A DNA stretch of 64,000 bases. Origin: Burkholderia stabilis (GTDB taxonomy: Bacteria > Pseudomonadota > Gammaproteobacteria > Burkholderiales > Burkholderiaceae). Shown here piece by piece: positions 8,886-16,863 of the stretch. The translations under genes were made by a program, and so were the position numbers. The stretch lies in contig NZ_CP016444.1 of assembly GCF_001742165.1 (NCBI RefSeq), positions 1 to 64,000 on the forward strand. The letters run 5' to 3'. The notes under the pieces are model-generated. The model was not told the DNA's origin. It was given only the letters and a program-made list of their open reading frames with translations, and searched no databases. Each line of letters begins with the position of its first letter. Positions within the stretch are counted from its first letter, which is position 1.

Positions 8886-9996
8886 GATCCGCTCGGGACG
8901 CGCGCCATGCGCTCCAGGTTTGCGGCTGCCCGCCCGGGTTTTGTTCCGCGTATTGATGGAACAAATAAAGGAACGACAATCGGTCTTGTCGAAAGACGGC
9001 GTTCTGTCCACCGATCTTTTTCAATTCATAGCGCCCCAGCCCGCCTTGCCGGTCGATGATGCCGTCGGCCGATACACGTCGAGCGTTGCGCAACATGTCA
9101 TAGACCGCCATGAACGTGGTCGTGCGCCCTCTGCCACCCTTGCAATGCACGTGCATTGCCGCGTCCGGCGGCATCTGGCGGACGATATCGACGAACCGGT
9201 CGACGGCTTCGTTGTCCGGCCGCAGGTGGTCGGTGACCGTCAGGCGGGCATATTTTGCCCCGGTGCTTTCGACGAGTTCCCGCTCGCTGACGATCTCCGG
9301 ACGATTCAGCGTGACCGACCTCATGGGCCGGGTGCCCGTCTTGAAATCTTCCGCGCTATCGATCTTCAGATGCTCGCTTCCACGAAGACCGTCGATCCAG
9401 GCGGCTTCGCGCTGCAACGCTTCGTCGTGTGAAAGGCCCACGTTGGCCCAATCTTTCGGGCCGCGTAGCGTCAGTGTGTAACGGTCGGCCACCGCGTGCG
9501 GCTCCTGACGGAGATCGACGATATACAGGTGCTCCGGATGCTGAACGTTCGCAGCGCTTGCGATACGTTTGATTTGCTCGGTCGTCGCGATCGTATCGCT
9601 CCCCGACAACCGCAATTCGCCGAGCCCTTCCCGGTTCAGGTCCGCCGGAAGGGCACTCAGGTCATTGGTCGTCCGGAAGTATCTGAAATATTCCGCGCTG
9701 CCGTCCTGGTCTGCCGGCTGTGGCATGTAGTCGAAGGTCAGGATCGGATTCAGCTCTCGTGGAGGCTGTGCGAAGCTCGGCTTCCTCGGCGGGGATGTGA
9801 CGTGCGGTAGCCTGGCGGGATTTTCGTCATTGGGCGAGTTCCGTCGCGCCTGAAAAAATGGCGATAGACCAGCATGCGGGCCTGAATTCTCGACGAACGA
9901 CGGCCTTCGTTTTGCCTCGTGAATATCGATACCCTCGGATTTCAATTCGCCATCAACCGAGGTTCCGGAGCCGTGCAAATTACCGATTTTAGTCAT
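8866..9996 (-). CDS. CX5R phosphatase-like candidate effector (PTP/phytase-like fold)
   Basis: A 376-aa protein with a polar, Ser/Pro/Arg-rich N-terminus (about residues 1-90) and a C-terminal cysteine-phosphatase domain. The active-site loop is HCKGGRGRTTTF, giving His284, Cys285 and Arg291 in the CX5R arrangement; Asp256 in TVTDHLRPD is a plausible general acid. The HCxxGxGRTTTFM form is typical of phytase-like inositol phosphatases and of secreted PTP-like toxins, including plant-pathogen effectors such as XopH and HopAO1, so the substrate may be an inositol phosphate or a phosphoprotein. No signal peptide is present. It lies 63 bases downstream of the coiled-coil gene on the same strand and probably shares its PIP promoter at 11.2 kb. 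The start at 9996 has only a weak GGAA ribosome site. Confidence 0.78.
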   Translation of the reverse strand: MTKIGNLHGSGTSVDGELKSEGIDIHEAKRRPSFVENSGPHAGLSPFFQARRNSPNDENPARLPHVTSPPRKPSFAQPPRELNPILTFDYMPQPADQDGSAEYFRYFRTTNDLSALPADLNREGLGELRLSGSDTIATTEQIKRIASAANVQHPEHLYIVDLRQEPHAVADRYTLTLRGPKDWANVGLSHDEALQREAAWIDGLRGSEHLKIDSAEDFKTGTRPMRSVTLNRPEIVSERELVESTGAKYARLTVTDHLRPDNEAVDRFVDIVRQMPPDAAMHVHCKGGRGRTTTFMAVYDMLRNARRVSADGIIDRQGGLGRYELKKIGGQNAVFRQDRLSFLYLFHQYAEQNPGGQPQTWSAWRASRADLTDDGR

Positions 9997-10059
9997 GATG
10001 TTCCACGAATTGATGGTCGATTGATCTCAAATAACAGATTCGCATCACTCCACATGAAA

Positions 10060-11112
10060 TCAAGAATCCAAATTGATGCCCAGTTTCCCGACGAGCAATG
10101 AAATCTTCCCTTTCAGGATAGCTATCTGCTCCTTGTTTTCTGAATTTTCTTTAATCAATCTTGAATTCAATGTTCTCAATACGTCACTTTCATTCTGGAT
10201 TAGCTTTCCGCTATCGATCAATGTTTTTGTCTTGCCCTTCGTCAATCCGGATGCCGTTTTATCGACCGCATCGAATTTCAATTGCAGCGTTTCATTCTTT
10301 GCATTGAGACGATCTATTTCCGACCTTGCCTCGCCAAGCTTTTCATGAAGCCCTGAAATTTCCATATCTTTCATTTTTATCAAATCTTCATTTTCTCGCC
10401 TCAAAACCGCCTTGCTATCTCGATCACTTCTTATTGACTCGTTGCGCTTCTCGAGCGCCTCTGATTTTTGCTTGATTTCCGAAAGCAACGATTCTGAATG
10501 ATTTTTCAAGTGTGAAATCTGCCCACTCAGATCATCCACGATTTTGTTATAACCCACCAGTTCGGACTCGAAATCCTCGTTTTCAGTCTTGAGCACATCA
10601 ATTTCCAACTTCAAATCCTTATTCTCGTCACTCAATGACTTTATTTTTTGCTTCGTGTCCTTCCCGCGCGCCCGCGATGCCGCCTTCTGAGCCTTTGTCC
10701 GTTCGTCACGCAATTTCATTGCACTTTGCAACTTGACCAATGTTTCGCCGAGATTTTCATTCAACTTCACAAGATCACGAGCTATTTTTACTTGGTGGCC
10801 GCCCAAAGTATCGACCGTGCTGCGGTACTTCTCTTCCAGCATCGCTTCGACTTCCTTCGACGTATAGGTTCTGGTTTCCGTCGAATCATGAGCTTCGGCT
10901 AACGCAACCGGGCTGGAACGAAATGTCGGTCGATCCGATCCCTTGTTCAGTTCCTCATCCGAACGATGTTTCCTCAGCGGGATCGCCGAAAGCGCACCAG
11001 TGGGCGTATTTTCATGGAACGGGTTATGGGTAGCTTTCTTGAGCGGCGCATTCTCCGACGAACTGATTTCTGACGGCGTCGGGGACTGAGTTGTCCGCGG
11101 GATATTGACCAT
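10060..11112 (-). CDS. Low-GC coiled-coil protein, candidate type III effector
   Basis: A 350-aa protein. The first 60 residues are Pro/Ser/Thr/Asn-rich (MVNIPRTTQSPTPSEISSSE), a typical type III secretion signal composition. The rest is a long Glu/Lys/Asp/Leu-rich coiled coil (about residues 80-340, for example KSLSDENKDLKLEIDVLKTE). No Cys or Trp is visible in the chosen frame. The ATG at 11112 is supported by GAGGAA just upstream and by a PIP box with -10 ending about 30 bases before it. The gene is strikingly AT-richer than every neighbour, with many AAA, AAT and GAT codons, a sign of recent transfer. Function is unknown; coiled-coil effectors act by binding host proteins. Confidence 0.72.
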   Translation of the reverse strand: MVNIPRTTQSPTPSEISSSENAPLKKATHNPFHENTPTGALSAIPLRKHRSDEELNKGSDRPTFRSSPVALAEAHDSTETRTYTSKEVEAMLEEKYRSTVDTLGGHQVKIARDLVKLNENLGETLVKLQSAMKLRDERTKAQKAASRARGKDTKQKIKSLSDENKDLKLEIDVLKTENEDFESELVGYNKIVDDLSGQISHLKNHSESLLSEIKQKSEALEKRNESIRSDRDSKAVLRRENEDLIKMKDMEISGLHEKLGEARSEIDRLNAKNETLQLKFDAVDKTASGLTKGKTKTLIDSGKLIQNESDVLRTLNSRLIKENSENKEQIAILKGKISLLVGKLGINLDS

Positions 11113-11144
11113 GGGTTCCTCGCACAAATAATGTGGAATCTCCC

Positions 11145-11205
11145 AATATGACGCATTGCTGAAACGCCGTGACGCCAGAGGCGAACCGGGCAGGCATTTT
11201 GCGAA
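11145..11205 (-). promoter_or_regulatory. Perfect PIP box plus -10 for the coiled-coil/phosphatase pair
   Basis: Minus strand TTCGC (11205-11201), 15 bases, TTCGC (11185-11181), 30 bases, CATATT (11150-11145). The start codon at 11112 follows the -10 by about 32 bases, leaving a short leader with GAGGAA. Confidence 0.88.
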
Positions 11206-11261
11206 CGATCGACTGTCGGAGCGTGTGGCGCTGAAATAGCGACTCGTGCCGACCTGACAGG

Positions 11262-13091
11262 TCATTCCTGGTAAGCACCCCGATCAACCCGTCCGCTGAC
11301 TACGCGAGGCGATCCGGCATGGTCGTATATGCCTTCGAGCAATGCGCCGAGATCGATGCCGGTGCCGATTGCCGGAGACCCCGGCGCCACGTGCAGATCC
11401 GGCGTCGTGACGTCGACGAAACGCGGATCCGCCAGAACGCCGGCCGCCTCGCTTCCGCTTGCCTGCTGAAACGCCGAAAGCGTCGTCAAAGTCGCATCGT
11501 TCCAGATCCAGCGCGCCGCCGGCGCACCACCTTTCGTGAAGTACAGATTGTTCTGGAACGCCGCGGGCCCGCTGTCGCCCGACACCGGGCTGTTCACCAG
11601 CACGCCCTGGTCATTGGCGTACAGCAGGTTGTTGGCGAACAGGTTGTTGCGCGCGTTGTACTGAATCTGGAATTCCCCCGTACCCGATCGCATCGTGTCG
11701 TTCTCGAACAAGGTGTTGTTCACGATCGTGCAATGCTCGGTACCGCCGACGGTCGATGCATAACCGCCAATCGAAATGCCCGTCACGTTGCTGTTCCACA
11801 CGAGATTGTTGCGCGCCGTGACGTAGCTTGTGACGCGGCCATCGTGTTCGCTCGCGAGCTCAATGCCCAGATCCGCGCCGTGCACCGTGTTCCGCTCGAT
11901 CGTGATCCGCGTTCCGCCATCGACATAAATGCCGCCGGCGCCGGGCTTGCCGTCGTAGGCAGGATTGGTCACTGAACTGACGTTGTCGATGACATTGCCG
12001 GCGATCCAGCCGTTGCGCGCCTGATTCACCCCCTTCGCCGATGCCGTGTCCTCGAAGCCGATCGCATCGATGCCGATATTGTTGTTGTCGTGGACGCGGT
12101 TGTTGGTCACTTGCCAGTTCGCGACATTGCCGTTGACCGTCAGGGACTCGCTGTACCCGGTCGTCAGGTGATCGATCTCGTTGCCGTCGATGATCAGGTC
12201 GCTGATCGGCTCGACGCCTCTCCCGTACACCGCGAGCCCGAATGCGCTGCCGGCGGGCGATTCGACCGTCGTCGAAATGTGGTGGATATGGTTGTCGCGG
12301 ATCTCGATGTGATGCCCCGAGCCGTTGACATAGATGCCGAGCGGCACCGAATCCTCCGAGTTCGACGTGAAATTCGTCAACTGCAACCCGATCACGCGCA
12401 CATAACTCGCATTGCTGATCGTGACGAGCCCCTGCTGGTCTTGCGCCTCCAGCCCAGTGCCGTCGATGGTCGCGGTCGCGCCCGGTGCGGCCGTCAACGT
12501 GATGAATCCGGCTGTGGCCGAGCCCGATCGGGCGATCGTGACCAGTTCGTTATAGGTACCGCCTTCGACTTGCACGGTGCCGCCAACTGGAACGACCGAG
12601 ACTGCGTGCTGGATGGTGCGCCAGGGTGTGGCAGGGCTGCCGTCGGCGGAATCGTTGCCGGTGGTTGAAACGACGTAGACCGGGCTGTCGTAATTGGCTG
12701 CCGCGACACTGACCGACGCAGCGCCCGACGAAAGCGGCATGACCTGCGACACGGCAGTCACTGTCGCGCTCAGCGTTTTGGTCGCACCGGCCGGCGCGGT
12801 GTAGACGCCGTCGTCCGAGATCGTGCCGAGACCTGGCGCGCCGCCCGGTACGCCATCGACCATCCACACCACCGATTGATCGCCGCTCCCTGAAACGGTT
12901 GCCGAGAACTGCTGCGTGCCGTTCGCAGCCAGCGACACTTGCGCCGGCGACACGACGACTTGTGAGACAGTGCCCGATTTGATAGACGTGGCCGCGAATG
13001 ACGGATCGGAATCGCCGGAACCACACCCCTGAAGCATCAACGCACATTGCAGCGCTATCGCCAGTTCAAAAAGTATCTTCGAATTTTTCAT
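11262..13091 (-). CDS. Right-handed beta-helix lipoprotein with Ig-like domain
   Basis: A 609-aa exported lipoprotein. A signal peptide (MKNSKILFELAIALQCALML) ends in the lipobox LQGC. Residues of about 40-130 form a bacterial Ig-like domain (VSLAANGTQQFSATVSGSGD). From about residue 145 the protein starts PVYVVSTTGNDSADGSPATPWRTIQHA and continues as Asn/Gly-rich parallel beta-helix repeats with many NN ladders, as in pectate lyase-like and DUF1565-type surface proteins. A polysaccharide lyase or hydrolase role is plausible but no catalytic set is identified. I chose the ATG at 13091 because it gives the clean signal peptide. A perfect PIP box lies about 330 bases upstream, so it may belong to the Hrp regulon. 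Confidence 0.82.
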   Translation of the reverse strand: MKNSKILFELAIALQCALMLQGCGSGDSDPSFAATSIKSGTVSQVVVSPAQVSLAANGTQQFSATVSGSGDQSVVWMVDGVPGGAPGLGTISDDGVYTAPAGATKTLSATVTAVSQVMPLSSGAASVSVAAANYDSPVYVVSTTGNDSADGSPATPWRTIQHAVSVVPVGGTVQVEGGTYNELVTIARSGSATAGFITLTAAPGATATIDGTGLEAQDQQGLVTISNASYVRVIGLQLTNFTSNSEDSVPLGIYVNGSGHHIEIRDNHIHHISTTVESPAGSAFGLAVYGRGVEPISDLIIDGNEIDHLTTGYSESLTVNGNVANWQVTNNRVHDNNNIGIDAIGFEDTASAKGVNQARNGWIAGNVIDNVSSVTNPAYDGKPGAGGIYVDGGTRITIERNTVHGADLGIELASEHDGRVTSYVTARNNLVWNSNVTGISIGGYASTVGGTEHCTIVNNTLFENDTMRSGTGEFQIQYNARNNLFANNLLYANDQGVLVNSPVSGDSGPAAFQNNLYFTKGGAPAARWIWNDATLTTLSAFQQASGSEAAGVLADPRFVDVTTPDLHVAPGSPAIGTGIDLGALLEGIYDHAGSPRVVSGRVDRGAYQE

Positions 13092-13380
13092 ATGCGTTCC
13101 GGTTTCCGACGCATGGCGTGGATACGAGCGCCTCGTCGGTTTCATCGTGTAGCGGGATCAAAGCGGCGTCTGTGTCCGTCACTCGACGGTCCAGGTCCGG
13201 GGTTCGGCCGCGCGATCCGTTTGCAATGACCGGCCAATGGGCCGGTACGTCGACGCCGGTACGGGCTTTCAAGAAACCAGACCGTGTGACGGGACCGAGT
13301 CAGGCCATCGTTCCAAGAGGCAGGAAGATTCGAGCCCGTCTACGACGAATTCGACAACGGCACGCGGCGCAGAGGTCGAC

Positions 13381-13442
13381 ATGGTCGCGGTTCATCGGCA
13401 ACGGCGCTGCCGCAAACGCGAAAATGCCGTCGAGGGTGCGAA
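13381..13442 (-). promoter_or_regulatory. Perfect PIP box with weak -10, toward the beta-helix lipoprotein
   Basis: Minus strand TTCGC (13442-13438), 15 bases, TTCGC (13422-13418), 31 bases, GACCAT (13386-13381). The -10 differs from YANNNT at its first base. The long leader (about 290 bases to 13091) has no supported gene. It is divergent from the desaturase promoter. Confidence 0.55.
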
Positions 13443-13562
13443 GCACGCGAACTCACGCAGCGCCGAACGCAGCGCAACCCCATCTCACGCGATATCGCAT
13501 GCCGCGCTTCACGCGCGAAACGATCGAGTGCACGTCCTTCGATCATGTCAAATTTTTTACGC

Positions 13563-13623
13563 TTCGCATGCGTATCCGCGCGTTCGTCATCCGCGAATGA
13601 TCGTCCGGACAACTTGATACCGT
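13563..13623 (+). promoter_or_regulatory. PIP box plus -10 for the desaturase-cupin pair
   Basis: TTCGC (13563-13567), 15 bases, TTCGT (13583-13587), 30 bases, TACCGT (13618-13623). Both halves fit TTCGB and the -10 fits YANNNT. The desaturase ATG at 13695 follows about 70 bases downstream. Confidence 0.75.
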
Positions 13624-13694
13624 TGCTTCGTCGATGCCCGTCACCTCGCATCGCATTCTGCTGGCCAACCTCGGACAACGTCATTGAGGACGAC

Positions 13695-14771
13695 ATGATC
13701 AGAAGCAACCCGGGCGTTTCTGCATCTTCGCAAACCACTCATGCCATCGCGCGATGGGACGCTGATTCACGCTATCGACATCAATCCAGACTCCTGCGAC
13801 ATCTGGTCGATCTGGTCACCTGGCTTTACACGTTCGGCGGCTATCTGCTGTCGCTGTATCTGGTCACGCGGCCGGGCTGGATGCTGCCGCTTGCGGGCGT
13901 ACCGTTGATGGCCCATACGATGATCCTGAGTGCGCTGCTCACGCACGAATGCATGCATGGAACGATGAGCAAGCGTCCCGCGCTCAACGCGCATCTCGGA
14001 CGCGCATCGACGCTGATCAGCGGGGCCTGCTATGTGCCTTATGCGCTGCTGCGGCGGCAGCATCTCGATCATCATCGCAATCGCGTCGGCTACGACGGTT
14101 TTTCGATTACCCGCTGGGTGGCGTCGCTACCGCCCGCGCTGCGCCGCGTCGTCATGGCGCTCGAGTGGTGCTACGTTCCGGTTCTAAGTTACGTCGCGCG
14201 GTTTCGCTCGCTGGCCATGCCGTTCTTGCAGGCGCAGCATCGCCCGCTGAGAACCCGGATCGCGATCGTCCTTTTGCTGCGCGGCGCGTGCTACCTGGCG
14301 CTGCTTTCGATCTCACCGTGGAGCTGGCTCTGGATCTTCTGCGCGCACGGGGCGATGCTGACGATCCTGCGCATCTACGATTGCTTTCACCACACCTTCG
14401 AAGTCATCGCGCTCGGCACGCCGATGCCCCGGCTCGAACGCGACTACGAGCAACGCAATACCTACTCGTCGCTGATCAGTCGCGAGCATATGTGGCTAAA
14501 CCGCATCTTTCTCAACTACGGATTTCACAACGCCCATCACGCGTTCCCGCACGCGCACTGGACGGATCTGGCGCGTATCGACGCAGCACTTTATCCGGCA
14601 TCACGCGCCCACTGCATTCATCGGCGCGAGCTGCTGCGCGGATACCATCGTCATCGAGTCGCTCGCATTCTCGAAGGGCTGGGCAGGCCGGAGGTGATCG
14701 ACGGGAAGCTGGTGATGGATCGCTACTACGGGATCGTCATGAATATCTCGTTCATTGTTTACGACGTTTGA
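13695..14771 (+). CDS. Membrane fatty-acid desaturase family protein
   Basis: A 358-aa integral membrane di-iron enzyme. Three histidine boxes are intact: HECMH (84-88), HLDHH (123-127) and HNAHH (278-282). Hydrophobic segments fall near residues 38-80 and 186-228, the usual two hairpins between the boxes. The expected role is oxygen-dependent desaturation or hydroxylation of an acyl chain or lipid-like substrate in the inner membrane. The ATG at 13695 has GAGGA four bases upstream. The gene is followed after 12 bases by a cupin gene and preceded by a PIP box with -10, so it is probably expressed with the T3SS. The substrate is unknown; carotenoid hydroxylase/ketolase-like members share these boxes. 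Confidence 0.85.
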   Translation: MIRSNPGVSASSQTTHAIARWDADSRYRHQSRLLRHLVDLVTWLYTFGGYLLSLYLVTRPGWMLPLAGVPLMAHTMILSALLTHECMHGTMSKRPALNAHLGRASTLISGACYVPYALLRRQHLDHHRNRVGYDGFSITRWVASLPPALRRVVMALEWCYVPVLSYVARFRSLAMPFLQAQHRPLRTRIAIVLLLRGACYLALLSISPWSWLWIFCAHGAMLTILRIYDCFHHTFEVIALGTPMPRLERDYEQRNTYSSLISREHMWLNRIFLNYGFHNAHHAFPHAHWTDLARIDAALYPASRAHCIHRRELLRGYHRHRVARILEGLGRPEVIDGKLVMDRYYGIVMNISFIVYDV

Positions 14772-14783
14772 AAGGAGAACGGT

Positions 14784-15176
14784 ATGGACGATATCGTGCA
14801 GTTGTCCGGCAACGGAAATGCGGCCGAGTCGGGGCGCGCTTTCTCGTATGAAATGGCTGTCAGCCACCTGACCACCCCGAAGGCGATGTTCATGTGTCTC
14901 GCGACCATCGAACCCGGTGAGACCATTCCACCTCACATGCACCCCGAAGGAACGGAGACGATCCTTCATATCCTGAGCGGTCGTGTCGAGCACCGATACG
15001 GGAAAAATCTCGAAAAAACGATGCTCAATCAGCCGGGGGACTTCATTTTCATTCCGGGAAACGTTCCGCATCAGCCAGTCAACCTGAGTTCGACCGAGCC
15101 CGTGACGGCCATCGTCGCCTGCAATTTCGACATCAGCATCGACGGGAATTCGATCCCGTATGCGGGCTCGTCGTGA
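14784..15176 (+). CDS. Small cupin-domain protein
   Basis: A 130-aa single-domain cupin. Metal ligands of the first motif are visible (PHMHPEGTE: His51, His53, Glu58) and His96 in GNVPHQP completes the site. It has no signal peptide. AAAGGAG overlaps the desaturase stop and gives strong coupling, so the two genes form one transcription unit. Cupins next to oxygenases or desaturases may bind product or act as dioxygenase or isomerase. Here the role is inferred only from position. Confidence 0.85.
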   Translation: MDDIVQLSGNGNAAESGRAFSYEMAVSHLTTPKAMFMCLATIEPGETIPPHMHPEGTETILHILSGRVEHRYGKNLEKTMLNQPGDFIFIPGNVPHQPVNLSSTEPVTAIVACNFDISIDGNSIPYAGSS

Positions 15177-15495
15177 CGCCGAAATCCTGATTCACGGTTC
15201 GACCGACCGGTTACTTGAGCATCCTTGGAGACTGAATCGGGTCGGCTTCCATCGTCGGCGCGCCCGCAGCAGCTCAGGCAGCGATGTGGCGGATTTTTGC
15301 GCATCCCGGCCCCCCGACGAGAATGTCGCAGCGGCGGAAGGTCATGCCGCCACTGCGTCGCTCAGGTAGACATCGTTTCGCGCCCGGAAGGACAACACGG
15401 CAAACGGAGCGGATCATGACGTCGCATCCGGGAGACACGCCCCCAAAGCGTCGATATGTCGGCACGCAGGCTCCCATCACGCAACGGACGACTCC
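15177..15495. other. Intergenic stretch without supported gene
   Basis: 319 bases between the cupin and the Pro/Ser-rich gene. Short open frames here have no ribosome site or recognisable content. A single GTCGC-N15-TTCGC pair (15357-15381) was noted but has a mismatch and no -10, so the promoter of the next gene is not identified. Confidence 0.6.
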
Positions 15496-16476
15496 ATGCC
15501 GCGCATCCCGCCCTCTCCTTCACCCGGTACATCGGACTTCTCCAGCCGTTCTACGTCACCGGATCCGAGCAATGCGAGCACGGACGGACGACCCGCAACG
15601 CCAACGGCGGAACCGCCGCCGCTGCCCGAGAAGCCGCAGTTCCTCAAGGACCTTCAGTCGAGGCTGGCCGCGTCATCCAGGCCCGATTCGAGGCCGCACG
15701 CACGAAAGATTGCGGAAACGAACGTGCGGATGGCCGAGGCCAATCTCGTGACAACGCAACATGCATTCGAACTGGCACGGCACTTCGGTGGCGTGACGTC
15801 ACGTCACGCTGACTCGCTCGCGTCGGCGCAGAGCAGGCAAGAAAATGCGCAAGCTGCCCTCGGCACACTCATCCAGCAGGAAGCGGACGGGCTAACGCCG
15901 GCGTCACCGACAAGCGTGCGGCACGAAAACACGCTGCGCTTTGCAGACGAACAACTGGACGTGCTTGCTGCACAACACCGGCCCGGTGAACTGGCAGATC
16001 GTATGCACGCGCCGGACCACGATCGCCCGGCCGGTTCCGCCCCTCGCACAACGATCGGCAGCCCCGGACCTGATGAATCCGGACAAGGCTCGCGCAGACC
16101 TGCCCGCCCCTTGCATGTGCAGGATGTCGTCCTGGACTACATCGGGGAATTCATGCCTGCGGGGTCAGCGCGAAACAAGGGTTCTTTGGAGATATCGGAG
16201 GATCTGGTGGAGATCGGTGGCCGCCTCGGGATCGAGCAAAGCGCGCTGGACAGGTTTCGGCAAGATTATTTCTGGTCCAATCCGCCCAACCAGCAAAAAG
16301 CGGCCCTTGACGATATGGAAGCTCAACTGGACGCCGCCGCAAAACGAAAGCTCGATTCGCGGCATTACGGTACGGTGCGCACGGCAATCGACGAGCTCAT
16401 CAAGCAGGTACGCCATACCGCGCATCGCACGGAAAACCCGGAAAGTGCGGTGCCGACGAAAAGGACGCGTCTCTGA
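15496..16476 (+). CDS. Pro/Ser-rich unknown protein, candidate type III effector
   Basis: A 326-aa soluble protein. Residues 1-60 are almost entirely Pro, Ser, Thr, Asp and Arg (MPRIPPSPSPGTSDFSSRS), the composition of a type III secretion signal. Residues of about 65-175 are Ala/Gln-rich helix. A second helical part begins near residue 210 (LHVQDVVLDYIGEFMPAG). The C-terminus is basic (PTKRTRL). No catalytic motif is recognised. Neither a good ribosome site nor a PIP box with -10 is visible upstream, so the effector call rests on composition and neighbourhood only. Confidence 0.5.
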   Translation: MPRIPPSPSPGTSDFSSRSTSPDPSNASTDGRPATPTAEPPPLPEKPQFLKDLQSRLAASSRPDSRPHARKIAETNVRMAEANLVTTQHAFELARHFGGVTSRHADSLASAQSRQENAQAALGTLIQQEADGLTPASPTSVRHENTLRFADEQLDVLAAQHRPGELADRMHAPDHDRPAGSAPRTTIGSPGPDESGQGSRRPARPLHVQDVVLDYIGEFMPAGSARNKGSLEISEDLVEIGGRLGIEQSALDRFRQDYFWSNPPNQQKAALDDMEAQLDAAAKRKLDSRHYGTVRTAIDELIKQVRHTAHRTENPESAVPTKRTRL

Positions 16477-16863
16477 GTACTCCCCGGGGTTTGCGCACAA
16501 CCACTGCTTCACGTGAGGGCGCCGATACACGCGCCGGCGCTCACCTCGCGTGGCATCAGCGCAACCTGGGCGTCGCGCTGCTCACCCCGCCGGTCCATGC
16601 TCCGATCGAGCGTCTGCATCGCTCGTTTCCCGATGCCGGACTCTCGAGCCCGCAGGTATCGGCCATATCCACCCCACCGAAATAGTTGCGTCAGCGATAG
16701 CACACCTGTTCCAGCGTGCGTGGCGCTCATATGGATTCCGCGCCGGGTTCTTCCGCCTTGCGACGTCCCGCAAGACTGGGCGGTGCGGAATCCAGCGCTG
16801 TTTCGCCCATGTTCCAGTCAAACTAACGGATACCCCTTCCCGCAACCAGAAAGATGTCGCCCC
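16477..16863. other. Convergent intergenic stretch, no supported gene
   Basis: 387 bases between two converging genes. A 73-codon minus-strand frame (16509-16730) exists but has no visible ribosome site or domain. I see no clear hairpin with a T-run. Confidence 0.5.

Noticed and set aside
15357..15381. GTCGC-N15-TTCGC upstream of the Pro/Ser-rich gene
   Set aside because: Mismatch in the first half and no YANNNT at 30-32 bp.
16509..16730. 73-codon minus-strand open frame
   Set aside because: No ribosome site, domain or neighbour supports it; common in GC-rich DNA.
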